Positions 24,735 through 34,968 are shown, counted from the stretch's first letter. The stretch is DNA of 64,000 bases from Chitinophaga sp. sic0106 (GCF_019219075.1 NZ_JAHUWJ010000001.1:1-64000), one strand, 5' to 3'. Notes: generated from the sequence alone by a model not told the origin. Numbers and translations are program-made.

Positions 24735-26546
24735 TTAGTGAGCTGATTCGTTCGGACCGAGTGGTTCAGTCTGAGGAATGAAGTCTCTACCATCTTTACT
24801 GTAGTCATAAGCCCAGCGGTGAACTTCCGGAATCTCACCAGGCCAGTTACCGTGACCTGCATGGATTGGAGTGGTCCATTCCAGGGAAGTTGCCTTCCAT
24901 GGGTTCTGGGTAGTCATTTTTCTACCTTTGAAAATGCTGTAGAAGAAGTTGAACACGAACAGGAGCTGGGTAGCGAATACGAGGATTACTACGAAGCTGA
25001 TGAATTGGTTCAGGCCTTCGAACTGATTGAAGGAAGCCCAGGTAGAATAGTCGAAATATCTTCTAGGCATACCCGCCATACCTTCATAGTGCATAGGCCA
25101 GAAGATCAGGTAAGCACCAATCAGGGTAACCCAGAAGTGGATATAACCCAGGGTGTTATTCATGAAGCGGCCATACATTTTAGGGAACCAGTGGTAGATA
25201 CCGGCAAACATACCGAAGAATGCAGATACACCCATTACGATATGGAAGTGCGCGATAACGAAGTAAGTATCGTGCAGGTGAATATCGATAGAGGAGTTAC
25301 CCAGCCAGATACCTGTCAGACCACCGGAGATGAATGTAGATACAAAACCGATAGAGAACAGGGAAGCAGGGGTAAACCTGATATTACCTTTCCAGATGGT
25401 GGTGATCCAGTTAAACACCTTGATGGCAGATGGTACCGCGATCAGGAGTGTTAACAGTACGAAGAACGCACCGAGGAATGGATTCAGACCTGTTACGAAC
25501 ATATGGTGCGCCCACACCAGGAAGGCGAGGATACAGATAGCGAACAGGGAACCGATCATTGCCAGGTAACCGAAGATAGGCTTACGGGAACTAATCGCGA
25601 GCACTTCAGAAACCATACCCATGGCTGGGAGGATGATGATATATACCTCTGGGTGACCCAGGAACCAGAACAAGTGTTGGTAGAGGATGGCAGAACCACC
25701 TTCGTTAGCGAGTGCTTTACCAGCGATGAAGATATCAGACAGGTAGAAGCTGGTGCCTGCGTGACGATCCATGAGCAGCAGGATGAAACCTGACAGTAAC
25801 ACAGGGAAAGACAGTACACCCAGTACGGCGGTAAAGAAGAATGACCAGATTGTCAGTGGCATTTTGGTCATGCTCATACCTTTCGTACGCATGTTGAGGA
25901 TAGTGGAGATGTAGTTCAAACCACCGAGCAGCTGCGATACTACGAACAGCGCCATGGAGGTCAGCCACAGATCCACACCTATTTTAGAACCGATAGAGGC
26001 ATCACCCAGTGCTGACAGCGGCGGATACATTGTCCAACCACCGGAAGCAGGACCTGTTTGTACAAACAGGGAAGCCATCATTACCATACTAGCCAGGAAG
26101 AAGAACCAGTAGGAGAGGCAGTTCATGAAAGGGGAAGCCATGTCGCGGGCACCTACCTGCAGTGGAATAAGCAGGTTCGAGAAGGTACCGGACAAACCGG
26201 CAGTTAATACAAAGAATACGAGAATGGTACCGTGCATGGTTACCAGGGCGTAATATGCTTCAGGGGTAATACGACCACCTTTAGCCCAGTGGCCCAGGAT
26301 GCTTTCCAGCCAAGGGAAAGTAGCATCCGGATAGCCGAGTTGCAAACGAAACAGTACAGAAAAGAAAGCACCAATGATAGCCCAGATAATACCTGTGATC
26401 AGGAATTGTTTGGCAATCATTTTATGGTCCATGCTGAACACATACTTGGATATGAAACTGTCATGGTGCTCATGATCGTGATGATCATGCGCCCCCGCGC
26501 CGTGCATAACCTCCTGTTGACTGTGCAAAGTTGCTTCGTTACTCAT
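24735..26546 (-). CDS. Cytochrome c oxidase subunit I
   Basis: A 603-residue catalytic subunit with twelve or more helices. It carries the low-spin heme ligand His in TMHGTILVFF, the CuB ligands in GHPEVYIIILPAMG (with the cross-linked Tyr and the D-channel Glu of A1-type oxidases) and HHMFVTGL, and the heme a/a3 ligands in HDTYFVIAHFHIVMG. The N-terminal 30 residues are unusually His/Asp-rich (HDHHDHEHHD), a cytoplasmic metal-binding-like extension. It reduces oxygen to water and pumps protons. Confidence 0.97.
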   Translation of the reverse strand: MSNEATLHSQQEVMHGAGAHDHHDHEHHDSFISKYVFSMDHKMIAKQFLITGIIWAIIGAFFSVLFRLQLGYPDATFPWLESILGHWAKGGRITPEAYYALVTMHGTILVFFVLTAGLSGTFSNLLIPLQVGARDMASPFMNCLSYWFFFLASMVMMASLFVQTGPASGGWTMYPPLSALGDASIGSKIGVDLWLTSMALFVVSQLLGGLNYISTILNMRTKGMSMTKMPLTIWSFFFTAVLGVLSFPVLLSGFILLLMDRHAGTSFYLSDIFIAGKALANEGGSAILYQHLFWFLGHPEVYIIILPAMGMVSEVLAISSRKPIFGYLAMIGSLFAICILAFLVWAHHMFVTGLNPFLGAFFVLLTLLIAVPSAIKVFNWITTIWKGNIRFTPASLFSIGFVSTFISGGLTGIWLGNSSIDIHLHDTYFVIAHFHIVMGVSAFFGMFAGIYHWFPKMYGRFMNNTLGYIHFWVTLIGAYLIFWPMHYEGMAGMPRRYFDYSTWASFNQFEGLNQFISFVVILVFATQLLFVFNFFYSIFKGRKMTTQNPWKATSLEWTTPIHAGHGNWPGEIPEVHRWAYDYSKDGRDFIPQTEPLGPNESAH

Positions 26547-26659
26547 AATCGGTTCGGTATTTATTAAACTAACACCCGGGAAGTTTTGTCGTGCGTCAGT
26601 TTTTTTTTAATGTTATTAATTGGACTCCGTCAATAAAATCTTCTTCACAAAATTAAGGC

Positions 26660-27706
26660 TTACTTGATATTGGCAGCCACAGTTTTTGTGCTATCAGCTT
26701 TAGCATCAGCAGCTGGGGCAGCGGGTGCTGCATCAGGGTGAGCCAGGCTGTATTGAGTAGGTTGTTTAGCTACCCATGCATCATATTCTTCCTGTGTTTC
26801 TACCACAATCACACCTCTCATGGAGTAGTGACCCGATCCGCACATCTGGTCGCAGGAAATTTCGTAGGTGAAATCCGGGTTACCGGTTTTCTCTTTCATC
26901 TGCTTGGTAGTGAACTTAGGAGTGAACCAGAGTGTGGTTGGGATACCAGGTACCGCATCCATTTTCAAACGGAAATGAGGCAGACCAACGTCGTGGATAA
27001 CGTCGCGGGAACCGATTACGAATTTCACTGGTTTACCTACCACCAGGTGAACTTCAGTTGCCTGGAAGTCATCTTTTGACAGTGGATCGTTCCAGTCAAC
27101 ACCAATTTCGTTGGATGCTGCAGGATCGATGAGGTTAGTCGCTTTACGACCGAGCTGACCATCTTTACCTGGGTAACGGATCAACCAGTTAAACTGTTTA
27201 CCGGTAACCTCTACCACTGCTGCATCGGCAGGAGCGTCGGAGGTCAGCTGGAACCAGTGTTTCAGACCGAAAGCTACCAGAACAGTCAGGGCGATTGCCG
27301 GGATAACTGTCCAGATTACTTCCAGTTTATTGTTATGCGGGAAGTAGAAAGCTTTCTGGCCTTCTTTTTCCTGGTATTTAAATGCAAACGCGAAGAGGGC
27401 GATTTGAGTAATAACGAATACTACGCCGGTGATGGCAAGGGTAACGTAGATGAGGGTATCTACACCTTCACCCTGCACAGAGGCAGATTCGCCCAGGATT
27501 TTCCCTTTCAGCAAATCGTTACAGTAGTAAACTCCTATAAGCCCCAGCACCAGGAATGCGATCAGCAGGAATCCGTTTATACGGTTGCTCTGCTGGCGAG
27601 CTTTCTTTTCTCCCTTCAATATGGACACATATTCGCTCGCCTTCGCAATCTGGAAGATGACTATGAATATGAGAACAACAACTAAGACTGCTAAAAATCC
27701 TGACAT
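26660..27706 (-). CDS. Cytochrome c oxidase subunit II
   Basis: A 348-residue subunit with an extra N-terminal helix (about 2-20), the helices near 45-63, 85-108 and 130-150, and a periplasmic cupredoxin domain. The CuA site is present as CDQMCGSGHYSM (about residue 277-288), with the upstream His in RDVIHDVGLP. No CxxCH motif follows, so it is an aa3-type rather than a caa3-type subunit, and electrons must arrive from a separate cytochrome, probably the ActA or ActE cytochrome domains. The C-terminus is an Ala/Pro/Lys-rich tail. Confidence 0.96.
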   Translation of the reverse strand: MSGFLAVLVVVLIFIVIFQIAKASEYVSILKGEKKARQQSNRINGFLLIAFLVLGLIGVYYCNDLLKGKILGESASVQGEGVDTLIYVTLAITGVVFVITQIALFAFAFKYQEKEGQKAFYFPHNNKLEVIWTVIPAIALTVLVAFGLKHWFQLTSDAPADAAVVEVTGKQFNWLIRYPGKDGQLGRKATNLIDPAASNEIGVDWNDPLSKDDFQATEVHLVVGKPVKFVIGSRDVIHDVGLPHFRLKMDAVPGIPTTLWFTPKFTTKQMKEKTGNPDFTYEISCDQMCGSGHYSMRGVIVVETQEEYDAWVAKQPTQYSLAHPDAAPAAPAADAKADSTKTVAANIK

Positions 27707-27769
27707 TGCTATATGAAATAATTAAGTTATCTAATGCTTTTCTTTTATCTGATCTCCTTTCTCACCTGA

Positions 27770-28975
27770 TTAGGTGTGGTGAACAATACTCTCTTTCAGG
27801 TATGGGTGATTTTTTGGAACCAGCGATGCTTTAGTCAGCGCATTGGATACCAGGAATATAATCAGCCCCACAAAACCTAAGCCTAATCCCAGTTCATACC
27901 AGGGGAACACCAGGTGTTTCACGGTAGCAGGGTAAACCATCTGCCAGAAGTCCATCCAGTGACCAGCGATAATTACGAAGGCCATGAAAACAACAGCGGT
28001 ATAGTTACGTTTAGTATCCCTTTTCATCAGGAACAGTAACGGAGTGATAAAGTTAATCAGCAGGTTCAGGAAGAAAATTGGTCTCCATTCGCCCCAAACG
28101 CGCGGCTGGAAGTAAGCAGTTTCTTCAGGCATGTTAGCGTACCAGATCAGCATGTACTGGGAGAACCAGAGGTAAGTCCAGAAGATACTGAAGGCGAACA
28201 TGAATTTACCCAGATCGTGCAGGTGCTCTTCTGTTACATAAGTCAGGTAACCGTGTTTTTTCAGGTATACCACGAACAGTGCGATCAGAGACAGGCCAGA
28301 TACCCAGGTGCTGGCGAAGGTGTACCAGGAATACATGGTAGAGAACCAATGTGCATCGATGCTCATCAGCCATAACCATGGAGTGGTAGAACCAACGCTG
28401 AGGGTGAATACTACCAGGAATCCACCAGCTACTACAGTATTTCTCCAAAGGATTTTTTTACCGGTAGCAGGTTTCAGGTCCCAGCCATCTTCTTCGATAG
28501 ACATTTTGCGGATTTTCAGGGTAAAGAAAATCCACAGGCCCAGCGTGATGATGGTGGCGGTAGTAAAGAATGTTTTGCTCAGGAAAGGTGATTTCCAGGT
28601 AAGGATTTTGTCTTCGTGTACGTGATGGAGGTTTACCCAGTGATAGATTGAATCTTTTTCACCGAATACCAGGATCATTACGATCACGAACAAGATCCCA
28701 GACAGTACAGGTACTGCCATTGAGATAGCTTCAGGAACACGACGGAATGCGATCTGCCAACCACCATGTGCCAGGGTTGTAGCAGCAATAAAGAATGTGC
28801 TGGCTAATGTAATCAGCAAAAAGAAGCTGCTGTTCTGCAACAGACCGGCCCAGAAACGTGTGGCGTTCTCACCTTGAAACGCGAATAATCCGATCAATAA
28901 AGTCAGCAAGCCCACGCCCATCAAAACGAAGCTGGTCTTTTTTAATCTTGCTGGAACTACAAATTGGTCTTTCAT
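27770..28975 (-). CDS. actF: Alternative complex III membrane subunit ActF
   Basis: A 401-residue integral membrane protein with about ten helices, of the ActF family, a shortened relative of NrfD/ActC. It forms part of the membrane core of the quinol:cytochrome c oxidoreductase. Blocks such as FFLLITLASTFFIAATTLAHGGWQ and HWFSTMYSWYTFAS near residue 212 are typical. It is the last act gene; coxII follows after 63 bases, linking the two complexes. Confidence 0.9.
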   Translation of the reverse strand: MKDQFVVPARLKKTSFVLMGVGLLTLLIGLFAFQGENATRFWAGLLQNSSFFLLITLASTFFIAATTLAHGGWQIAFRRVPEAISMAVPVLSGILFVIVMILVFGEKDSIYHWVNLHHVHEDKILTWKSPFLSKTFFTTATIITLGLWIFFTLKIRKMSIEEDGWDLKPATGKKILWRNTVVAGGFLVVFTLSVGSTTPWLWLMSIDAHWFSTMYSWYTFASTWVSGLSLIALFVVYLKKHGYLTYVTEEHLHDLGKFMFAFSIFWTYLWFSQYMLIWYANMPEETAYFQPRVWGEWRPIFFLNLLINFITPLLFLMKRDTKRNYTAVVFMAFVIIAGHWMDFWQMVYPATVKHLVFPWYELGLGLGFVGLIIFLVSNALTKASLVPKNHPYLKESIVHHT

Positions 28976-29024
28976 TATCGTATATTAAAATACTAGTTTG
29001 AAATTCAGTTTAACTCTCTCTTAC

Positions 29025-29633
29025 TTATTTAGCTGCTGCAGCGCTATCAGTTGCAGGTGCTTCGGCGGCTGCAGGAGCAGCAGACGGAGCATTTTTGCTC
29101 TTGATATAAGCGGCAATTTTCCAGCGTTGTGCTCTGTCCAGCTGGGAAGCGTAGCTACCCATTGCGTTGAAGCCGTAAGTCATCACGTGGAACAGGCGAC
29201 CTTCAGAGTACGCTGCTTTAGGACCGGATGCCAGGTTAGCAGGTGCTGCAGGGTAAGGACCATCTCCGCCTTTATACAGAGGGCCGTTACCGTCCAATGC
29301 TGTACCGTGGCAGATACCGCAGTAAATGTTGAATAAACGCTCACCTTCTGCCAGATCAGCTGCTGTGATAGTCAGCGGATTTTTTACCAGATTAGCCAGA
29401 GCAGTATCTGATTCTTTCAGATGGTATGGTAATACTTCACCTCTTTTTACTGTTCCTTCCACTGGTTTCATCCCTGACAAACGAGCATTGTAGAATTCAT
29501 ACGCACGGGATTCATACATGTCTGGCATATAAATCCTGCCGGGCTTTCTGTTGTGCTCCCCTCTGTTACAAGCTGCCAGGAAAGCTCCAGTTGCCAATGC
29601 GGCTACAATCAATATGTTGGAAGTCCTTTTCAT
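29025..29633 (-). CDS. actE: Alternative complex III monoheme cytochrome c ActE
   Basis: A 202-residue periplasmic lipoprotein. The signal ends in the lipobox FLAAC (Cys about residue 22). One heme c site CGICH occurs at about residue 107, and a Met in the YGFNAMGSYASQLD block (about 162) is the likely second axial ligand. The C-terminus is Ala-rich. ActE passes electrons from the complex toward the oxidase. It lies between actD and actF. Confidence 0.93.
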   Translation of the reverse strand: MKRTSNILIVAALATGAFLAACNRGEHNRKPGRIYMPDMYESRAYEFYNARLSGMKPVEGTVKRGEVLPYHLKESDTALANLVKNPLTITAADLAEGERLFNIYCGICHGTALDGNGPLYKGGDGPYPAAPANLASGPKAAYSEGRLFHVMTYGFNAMGSYASQLDRAQRWKIAAYIKSKNAPSAAPAAAEAPATDSAAAAK

Positions 29634-29714
29634 CAGAATTTATTTAACTGGCAGTTACTGCTTATTGTGAATACAGTAGGTAGTAACTGCCACTGTCGTT
29701 TTTGCTGTTTTTAA

Positions 29715-30308
29715 TTACGCGTTAACCGGTTTAACCTTACGGAGATAAGGTTCATCATCCTTATCGAATCTGCCGAACCACCATCCGGCCTCAGCTTGTT
29801 GCTCATTGATATCATGAGCACCTGCCGCCTGGAGGAAGCTTTTTACTTCTTCAGCGTTGGTTTTTTCAGTCAGTTCGATCACCATTACAAACTTATCATC
29901 CGTTTGTCTTGGGTGGAAGATGTGCTTCTTAACACCTGGCATGATTTGACACAGCCAGCAGAAAGTCATCACCATACCTACTGCAGCGAAAAGTACTGTT
30001 AACTCGAAGGTGATAGGAATAAAAGCTGGTAATGGGAAGTGAGGCTTACCACCGATGTTCAGCGGCCAGTCTACATTAAACACCCAGCTCATGAAAGATA
30101 ATGCCGTAGTTGTACCGGTAATACCATAGATAAAACCGGCTGTGTGCAGGCTGGATTCCCTCAGGCCCATCGCGTGATCAAGGCCATGCACAGGGAAAGG
30201 AGTGTACACATCGTGTAATTTGTAACCAGCTGTACGTACTTTCTTTACCGCTGGGAACAACACTGCCTCATCGTCAAACAACCCTACAACAAAATTTTTA
30301 ACAGCCAT
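29715..30308 (-). CDS. actD: Alternative complex III subunit ActD (DUF3341)
   Basis: A 197-residue protein with an N-terminal soluble DUF3341 domain (KKVRTAGYKLHDVYTPFPVHGLD), two transmembrane helices (about 60-80 and 100-125) and a soluble C-terminal ferredoxin-like segment ending in the WFGRFDKDDEPYLRKVKPV region. ActD contacts the membrane core of the complex and has no cofactor. Confidence 0.92.
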   Translation of the reverse strand: MAVKNFVVGLFDDEAVLFPAVKKVRTAGYKLHDVYTPFPVHGLDHAMGLRESSLHTAGFIYGITGTTTALSFMSWVFNVDWPLNIGGKPHFPLPAFIPITFELTVLFAAVGMVMTFCWLCQIMPGVKKHIFHPRQTDDKFVMVIELTEKTNAEEVKSFLQAAGAHDINEQQAEAGWWFGRFDKDDEPYLRKVKPVNA

Positions 30309-30357
30309 ATATTTAAAAATTCAAAGTCTAATAATTAGTTCTGTTTCTGTCTGTCTA

Positions 30358-31794
30358 TTAGTGTGCGTGCGCAACGTCGTGAGCAAATTTCTCAGCGCTT
30401 TCTTCTTCGTACACTTCCATTTTCTCTTTGTAATTCTCACCGGAAGTTTTCAGAACAGATTTGATCTCTGCTACGGCAATTACCGGGAAGTATTTAGCAA
30501 ACAGGAAGAAGCAGGTGAAGAACAGACCGAATGTACCCATGTAGAAACCAACTTCCGGCCAGGATGGACGATAGTAAGACCAGCTGGATGGCAGATAGTC
30601 ACGATACAGGGAAGTACAGATAATTACGAAACGCTCGAACCACATACCGATGTTTACGATGATAGACATTACGAATGTCACCGTTACGTTTCTTCTCATT
30701 TTGCGGAACCAAAACACCTGAGGCGTGATTACGTTACAAGTCATCATGATCCAGTAAGACCAGCCCAGAGGACCTGCCGCGCGATATTTGAAGAAGGTAT
30801 CGAACTCGTAAGGGTTAGCACCGTACCAGGCCATGAAGAGCTCAGTCAGGTAAGCGCAACCTACCACAGAACCGGTCAGTACAATTACCTTGTTCATGGC
30901 TTCCATGTGGCCAATGGTAATGTATTCTTCCAGTTTCAGGATTTTACGTGTGATGATCAGGAGGGTGTTTACCATCGCGAAACCAGAGAAGATCGCACCC
31001 GCAACGAAGTAAGGAGGGAAGATCGTGGTGTGCCAACCTGGAATTACAGATGTCGCAAAGTCAAAAGATACGATGGTGTGTACGGAGAGTACCAGTGGAG
31101 TAGATAAACCTGCCAGTACCAGTGACAATGATTCATGACGTTGCCAGTGCTTGGTAGAACCAGTCCAGCCGAATGAAGCAATACCGTATAAATGCTTGCG
31201 TAATTTAGTTTTTGCTCTGTCACGGATGGTTGCGAAATCTGGAATCAGACCAGAGTACCAGAACAACAGTGATACCGTGAAGTAAGTAGAGATCGCGAAT
31301 ACGTCCCAGAGGAGCGGAGAGTTAAAGTTAACCCAAACCGGACCACGGGTGTTAGGATAAGGCAGGATGAAGAAAGCCATCCAAACGCGACCCATGTGAA
31401 TGATAGGGAACTGACCGGCGCACATTACCGCGAAGATCGTCATCGCTTCTGCCGCACGGTTAACCCCTGTACGCCATCCCTGACGGAACAGCAGGAGGAT
31501 GGCCGAAATCAGTGTACCGGCGTGACCGATACCTACCCACCATACGAAGTTGGTGATATCCCAACCCCAACCGATGGTCTTGTTCAGATTCCAAACACCG
31601 ACCCCGAAATAGATCTGCCAAAACACTGAAAATGCGCCGAAGCCCAACAGTGCCAGTGATATAAAAAAGCCTACATACCACAATTTTCCAGGCTTAGCCT
31701 CGATAGGGCTAATGATATCTTCCGTTACCTGGTGATAATCCTTAACCCCGTCTACCAAAGGTTCTCTCAGTGTGGATTCGTATTTTAAATGCAT
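30358..31794 (-). CDS. actC: Alternative complex III membrane subunit ActC (NrfD-like)
   Basis: A 478-residue NrfD/PsrC-type membrane protein with about ten helices, the quinol-binding core of the complex. Typical blocks are WWVGIGHAGTLISA (about residue 88) and the HLYGIASFGWTGSTKHW loop. It starts 110 bases after the actB stop, in a gap that contains a heptamer repeat (31809-31836). The C-terminus is His-rich (AHDVAHAH). Confidence 0.94.
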   Translation of the reverse strand: MHLKYESTLREPLVDGVKDYHQVTEDIISPIEAKPGKLWYVGFFISLALLGFGAFSVFWQIYFGVGVWNLNKTIGWGWDITNFVWWVGIGHAGTLISAILLLFRQGWRTGVNRAAEAMTIFAVMCAGQFPIIHMGRVWMAFFILPYPNTRGPVWVNFNSPLLWDVFAISTYFTVSLLFWYSGLIPDFATIRDRAKTKLRKHLYGIASFGWTGSTKHWQRHESLSLVLAGLSTPLVLSVHTIVSFDFATSVIPGWHTTIFPPYFVAGAIFSGFAMVNTLLIITRKILKLEEYITIGHMEAMNKVIVLTGSVVGCAYLTELFMAWYGANPYEFDTFFKYRAAGPLGWSYWIMMTCNVITPQVFWFRKMRRNVTVTFVMSIIVNIGMWFERFVIICTSLYRDYLPSSWSYYRPSWPEVGFYMGTFGLFFTCFFLFAKYFPVIAVAEIKSVLKTSGENYKEKMEVYEEESAEKFAHDVAHAH

Positions 31795-31808
31795 ATCCTT
31801 TAAGCTTT

Positions 31809-31836
31809 TAGCTGCTAGCTTCTAGCTACTAGCCCT
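31809..31836. repeat. Four tandem TAGCTNC-type heptamers
   Basis: TAGCTGC, TAGCTTC, TAGCTAC and TAGCCCT follow each other without gaps in the actB-actC spacer. The first three fit TAGCTNC exactly. The stretch can also form small AGCT palindromes. Confidence 0.6.
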
Positions 31837-31905
31837 TGTCTTTTGTTATGATCTCAGATTCTGTAACTTCTTATTCTTTTCTCTTAACGATTTCCTGTTA
31901 AGATC

Positions 31906-34900
31906 TTACGCGTGGTGCGCTTCTTCCTTGTGAGCAGCTTCTTTTTCTGCTTTAGGCTCAGCGTCCTTGTTTCTGATCTTAGCCAGGTAGTTGATAGAAG
32001 GTAATGTGTGGGTTTCTTCCAGCACATAGTACATTCTCTCTGTCTGTTCCTCGTTACGGATCTTGTAGATTGCGCTGCTCTTATCATTTACGTTACCGAA
32101 TACAATCGCATCGGCAGCGCAAGCCTGCTGACAAGCTGTTTTAGCTTCGCCATCTTTCATTGGGCGACCATCTTTCTTAGCAGTCAGTTTAGCATCCTGC
32201 AGACGCTGTACGCAGAAGGAACATTTTTCCATCACACCACGGCTACGAACCACTACATCCGGGTTCAGCACCATGCGGGTCAGGTTATCGTTCATATCCG
32301 CAACATCGTACAGGTTGTTTTCGAAGCTATCCGCACCATTCCAGTCTCTCCAGTTGAGGCGACGTACTTTGTAAGGACAGTTGTTAGCGCAGTAACGGGT
32401 ACCAATGCAACGGTTATACGCCATCTGGTTGATACCTTCATTGCTGTGGTTAGTAGCACCTACCGGACAAACGTTTTCACAAGGAGCGTTATCACAGTGC
32501 TGGCACAGCATTGGTTGGAATACTACTTCCGGATTGTTTTCGTCACCAGAGAAGTAACGGTCGATGCGGATCCAGTGCATTTCATGCGCTTTACCCACTT
32601 CTTCCTTACCTACCACAGAAACGTTATTTTCAGCCTGACAAGCGATGGTACATGCACCACAACCGAAGCAAGTGTTCAGGTCGATGGACATACCCCATTT
32701 AATACCAGGATATTCGTAGTTGTGATACAGGGTAGCATCTTTGCGGAAATCCTTACCGAATTTCTGCAGTTCCGCTCTGTCTTCGTTCACCTCGTGCGGG
32801 TTCTTTTTGAACTCTTCGAGGGTAGTTTCTTTAACGATAGGGCGACCTTCGTAGCTGTTGTGCGTTTGGGTCAGGGCCACATCGTATTTAGCACCGGTAG
32901 CCTCAGCGGTTACTTCAGGAGCGAAGTAATCAACAGTGGTACCATTGAAGCTGGAGAAGATGTAAGCGTTTTTACCGATACCACCTGCAGCTCTACCAAC
33001 TTTTTCGCTACGGCCGTAACCAACAGCGATGGCAATCACTTCAGGGTGGATACCAGGAACGATCAGCAGTGGCAGTTCCACTTCTTTACCGTTCGCTTTT
33101 ATTTTCAGTACTTTTCTACCGAGATTGATTTCGTAATCATCACCCAGCTGAACAGAGTAAGTTTTAGCCAGGGTGTTGGAGATACAAGCGTAGTTATCCC
33201 AGGTGGAACGCGTGATTGGATCAGGCATTTCCTGTAACCATGGGTTGTTGGCGAGGCGACCGTTACCGATAGCTACTTTTTCGTAGAGTACCAGTTCCAG
33301 TTTACCACCTTTCTTAGCGCTGCTGATTTTAGCGGCTGCACCGGCAACATCGCCAGTGAAGGCTGCACCACCAATAGCAGGAGCCGTAGCGGGTTCGATT
33401 ACACCGTCCTGCAGGGCTTTATCCCATGCTTCGATGCCACCCAGTTTAGCTACCCACTCATTTCTCAGGTAATCAACCCAGGGAGTAGTGTTACCGGCCC
33501 ATGTCAGGAGGGAATCCTGTGCAGCACGTGTTTTGAACAGCGGGCTGATAGTAGGCTGGGTGAAGCTATAATAACCAGGTTTAGCTTCTGCATCATTCCA
33601 GCTTTCGAGGAAGTGATGATCAGGAGCTACATATTTGCAGAGTTCAGTTGTTTCGTCTACGCGGTCGTTGAAGGAAACGGAGAGTTTCACTTTTTTCAGA
33701 CCTTCAGCGAATTTCGCTGCGTCGAAATAGTCGTAAGCAGGGTTAGCGCCATAAACAACCAGACCGCCGATAGCGCCTGCGTTCATGTCACTTACCAGTT
33801 TAGCCATTTCCACGTCGTTACCCTGGCGGTAGTTGCTAGGGTTAGCGAGGTCGATGGTAGTACCGTTAGCGCCGATCGCGTTGTTGATGGCGTTAACGAT
33901 GAGCTGTACGTTTACATCGTTGGAACCGGAAACTACCAGTGCTTTACCAGCGTTCGCTTTCAGAGAAGCGGCAGCTTTTTTAACACCTTCAGCTACTTTA
34001 GGATCCAGGGTAGGAGCGGTTACGCTACCACCTACAGCTGCCAGCAGGGCCAGGGCTACAGCACCGGCTTCTGATGGTTTATGCGTATAACGGTAATCAG
34101 AGTTAGCACCGGTGAGGCTCATGGTGCTTTCGAAAGCGAAATGTTTGGACATTTCAGGATTCTTAGCATTGATCTTACGGGTAGCAGCGAATCCTTTCGC
34201 GAATTCAGCAGGGTTTAACCATGTACCGAGGAAATCGGCGCCAAGGCTAACTACGGTCCAGGCGTTTTCGAAGCGGTAGCCAGGAATAACTCTTTTACCG
34301 TAAGAGGCTTCGTTTGCAGCGAGCATACCGGAGTAAGAAACTGCATCGTACACCACGTGACGGGAGCCAGGATATTTCGCCAGGAACTCACCGATTGCTT
34401 TTTTAGTGGTAGGGCTCAGCAGGGTAGAGCTGAGAACTACTACAGGAGCGCCTCCCAGGCCTGCCAGCGCGCCGGCAACCTGTTTGTCCAGCTCAGTCCA
34501 GGTAGTTTCGTTACCGCCGATAGTTGGGAAACGCAGACGAGCAGTATCATACAGGCTCAGTACAGCACCCTGTGCTTTAGCGGTGGTAGAACCACCAGTG
34601 ATGGTAGACAGTGTGTTTCCTTCAATTTTGATAGGACGGCCTTCGCGGGTTTTCACCAGCAGTGGCAGGAATTCACCATCAATAGTGTAGGAAGAAGCAT
34701 AATAGTTAGCTACACCCGGAGTGATCTCTTCAGGTTTGTTCACATAAGGTATAGCTTTCTTTATAGGCGTTTCACAGCTGGCTGCGATAGTAGCAGCAGC
34801 AGTAGTGAATCCGAGGTATTTAAGGAAGTCCCTGCGAGGGGTTGTAGCATTCAACAGGCTTTCACTCTCAAACGGCAGTTCTTCACTGAATTCGTTCTTC

Positions 34901-34968
34901 ACAATTTCCTGATGCGCTTCGGTATTGTGCAACTCCTCCAAGCCTTTCCAATACTTTTTTTGCTCCAT
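31906..34968 (-). CDS. actB: Alternative complex III iron-sulfur subunit ActB (Tat-variant)
   Basis: A 1020-residue periplasmic fusion of a molybdopterin-oxidoreductase-like domain (about 50-740) and a four-cluster ferredoxin domain. Twin arginines lie unusually deep, in TPRRDFLKYLGF at residues 45-46, the Tat-variant signal of this family. The iron-sulfur ligands are CFGCGACTIAC, CQHCDNAPCENVCP, CIGTRYCANNCP and CSFCVQ...CQQAC. In characterised complexes the large domain holds no molybdenum cofactor; electrons run along the clusters to the ActA hemes. The C-terminus is Glu/Lys/His-rich. Confidence 0.95.
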   Translation of the reverse strand: MEQKKYWKGLEELHNTEAHQEIVKNEFSEELPFESESLLNATTPRRDFLKYLGFTTAAATIAASCETPIKKAIPYVNKPEEITPGVANYYASSYTIDGEFLPLLVKTREGRPIKIEGNTLSTITGGSTTAKAQGAVLSLYDTARLRFPTIGGNETTWTELDKQVAGALAGLGGAPVVVLSSTLLSPTTKKAIGEFLAKYPGSRHVVYDAVSYSGMLAANEASYGKRVIPGYRFENAWTVVSLGADFLGTWLNPAEFAKGFAATRKINAKNPEMSKHFAFESTMSLTGANSDYRYTHKPSEAGAVALALLAAVGGSVTAPTLDPKVAEGVKKAAASLKANAGKALVVSGSNDVNVQLIVNAINNAIGANGTTIDLANPSNYRQGNDVEMAKLVSDMNAGAIGGLVVYGANPAYDYFDAAKFAEGLKKVKLSVSFNDRVDETTELCKYVAPDHHFLESWNDAEAKPGYYSFTQPTISPLFKTRAAQDSLLTWAGNTTPWVDYLRNEWVAKLGGIEAWDKALQDGVIEPATAPAIGGAAFTGDVAGAAAKISSAKKGGKLELVLYEKVAIGNGRLANNPWLQEMPDPITRSTWDNYACISNTLAKTYSVQLGDDYEINLGRKVLKIKANGKEVELPLLIVPGIHPEVIAIAVGYGRSEKVGRAAGGIGKNAYIFSSFNGTTVDYFAPEVTAEATGAKYDVALTQTHNSYEGRPIVKETTLEEFKKNPHEVNEDRAELQKFGKDFRKDATLYHNYEYPGIKWGMSIDLNTCFGCGACTIACQAENNVSVVGKEEVGKAHEMHWIRIDRYFSGDENNPEVVFQPMLCQHCDNAPCENVCPVGATNHSNEGINQMAYNRCIGTRYCANNCPYKVRRLNWRDWNGADSFENNLYDVADMNDNLTRMVLNPDVVVRSRGVMEKCSFCVQRLQDAKLTAKKDGRPMKDGEAKTACQQACAADAIVFGNVNDKSSAIYKIRNEEQTERMYYVLEETHTLPSINYLAKIRNKDAEPKAEKEAAHKEEAHHA

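Noticed and set aside
32008-33237. 409-codon plus-strand ORF opposite actB
   Set aside because: A frame shadow of a long, codon-biased gene. It has no motif or plausible start region.
31906-34968. ActB as a working molybdenum enzyme
   Set aside because: The domain is a relic in known alternative complex III structures, and the whole operon context is respiratory complex III, not an oxidoreductase for another substrate.
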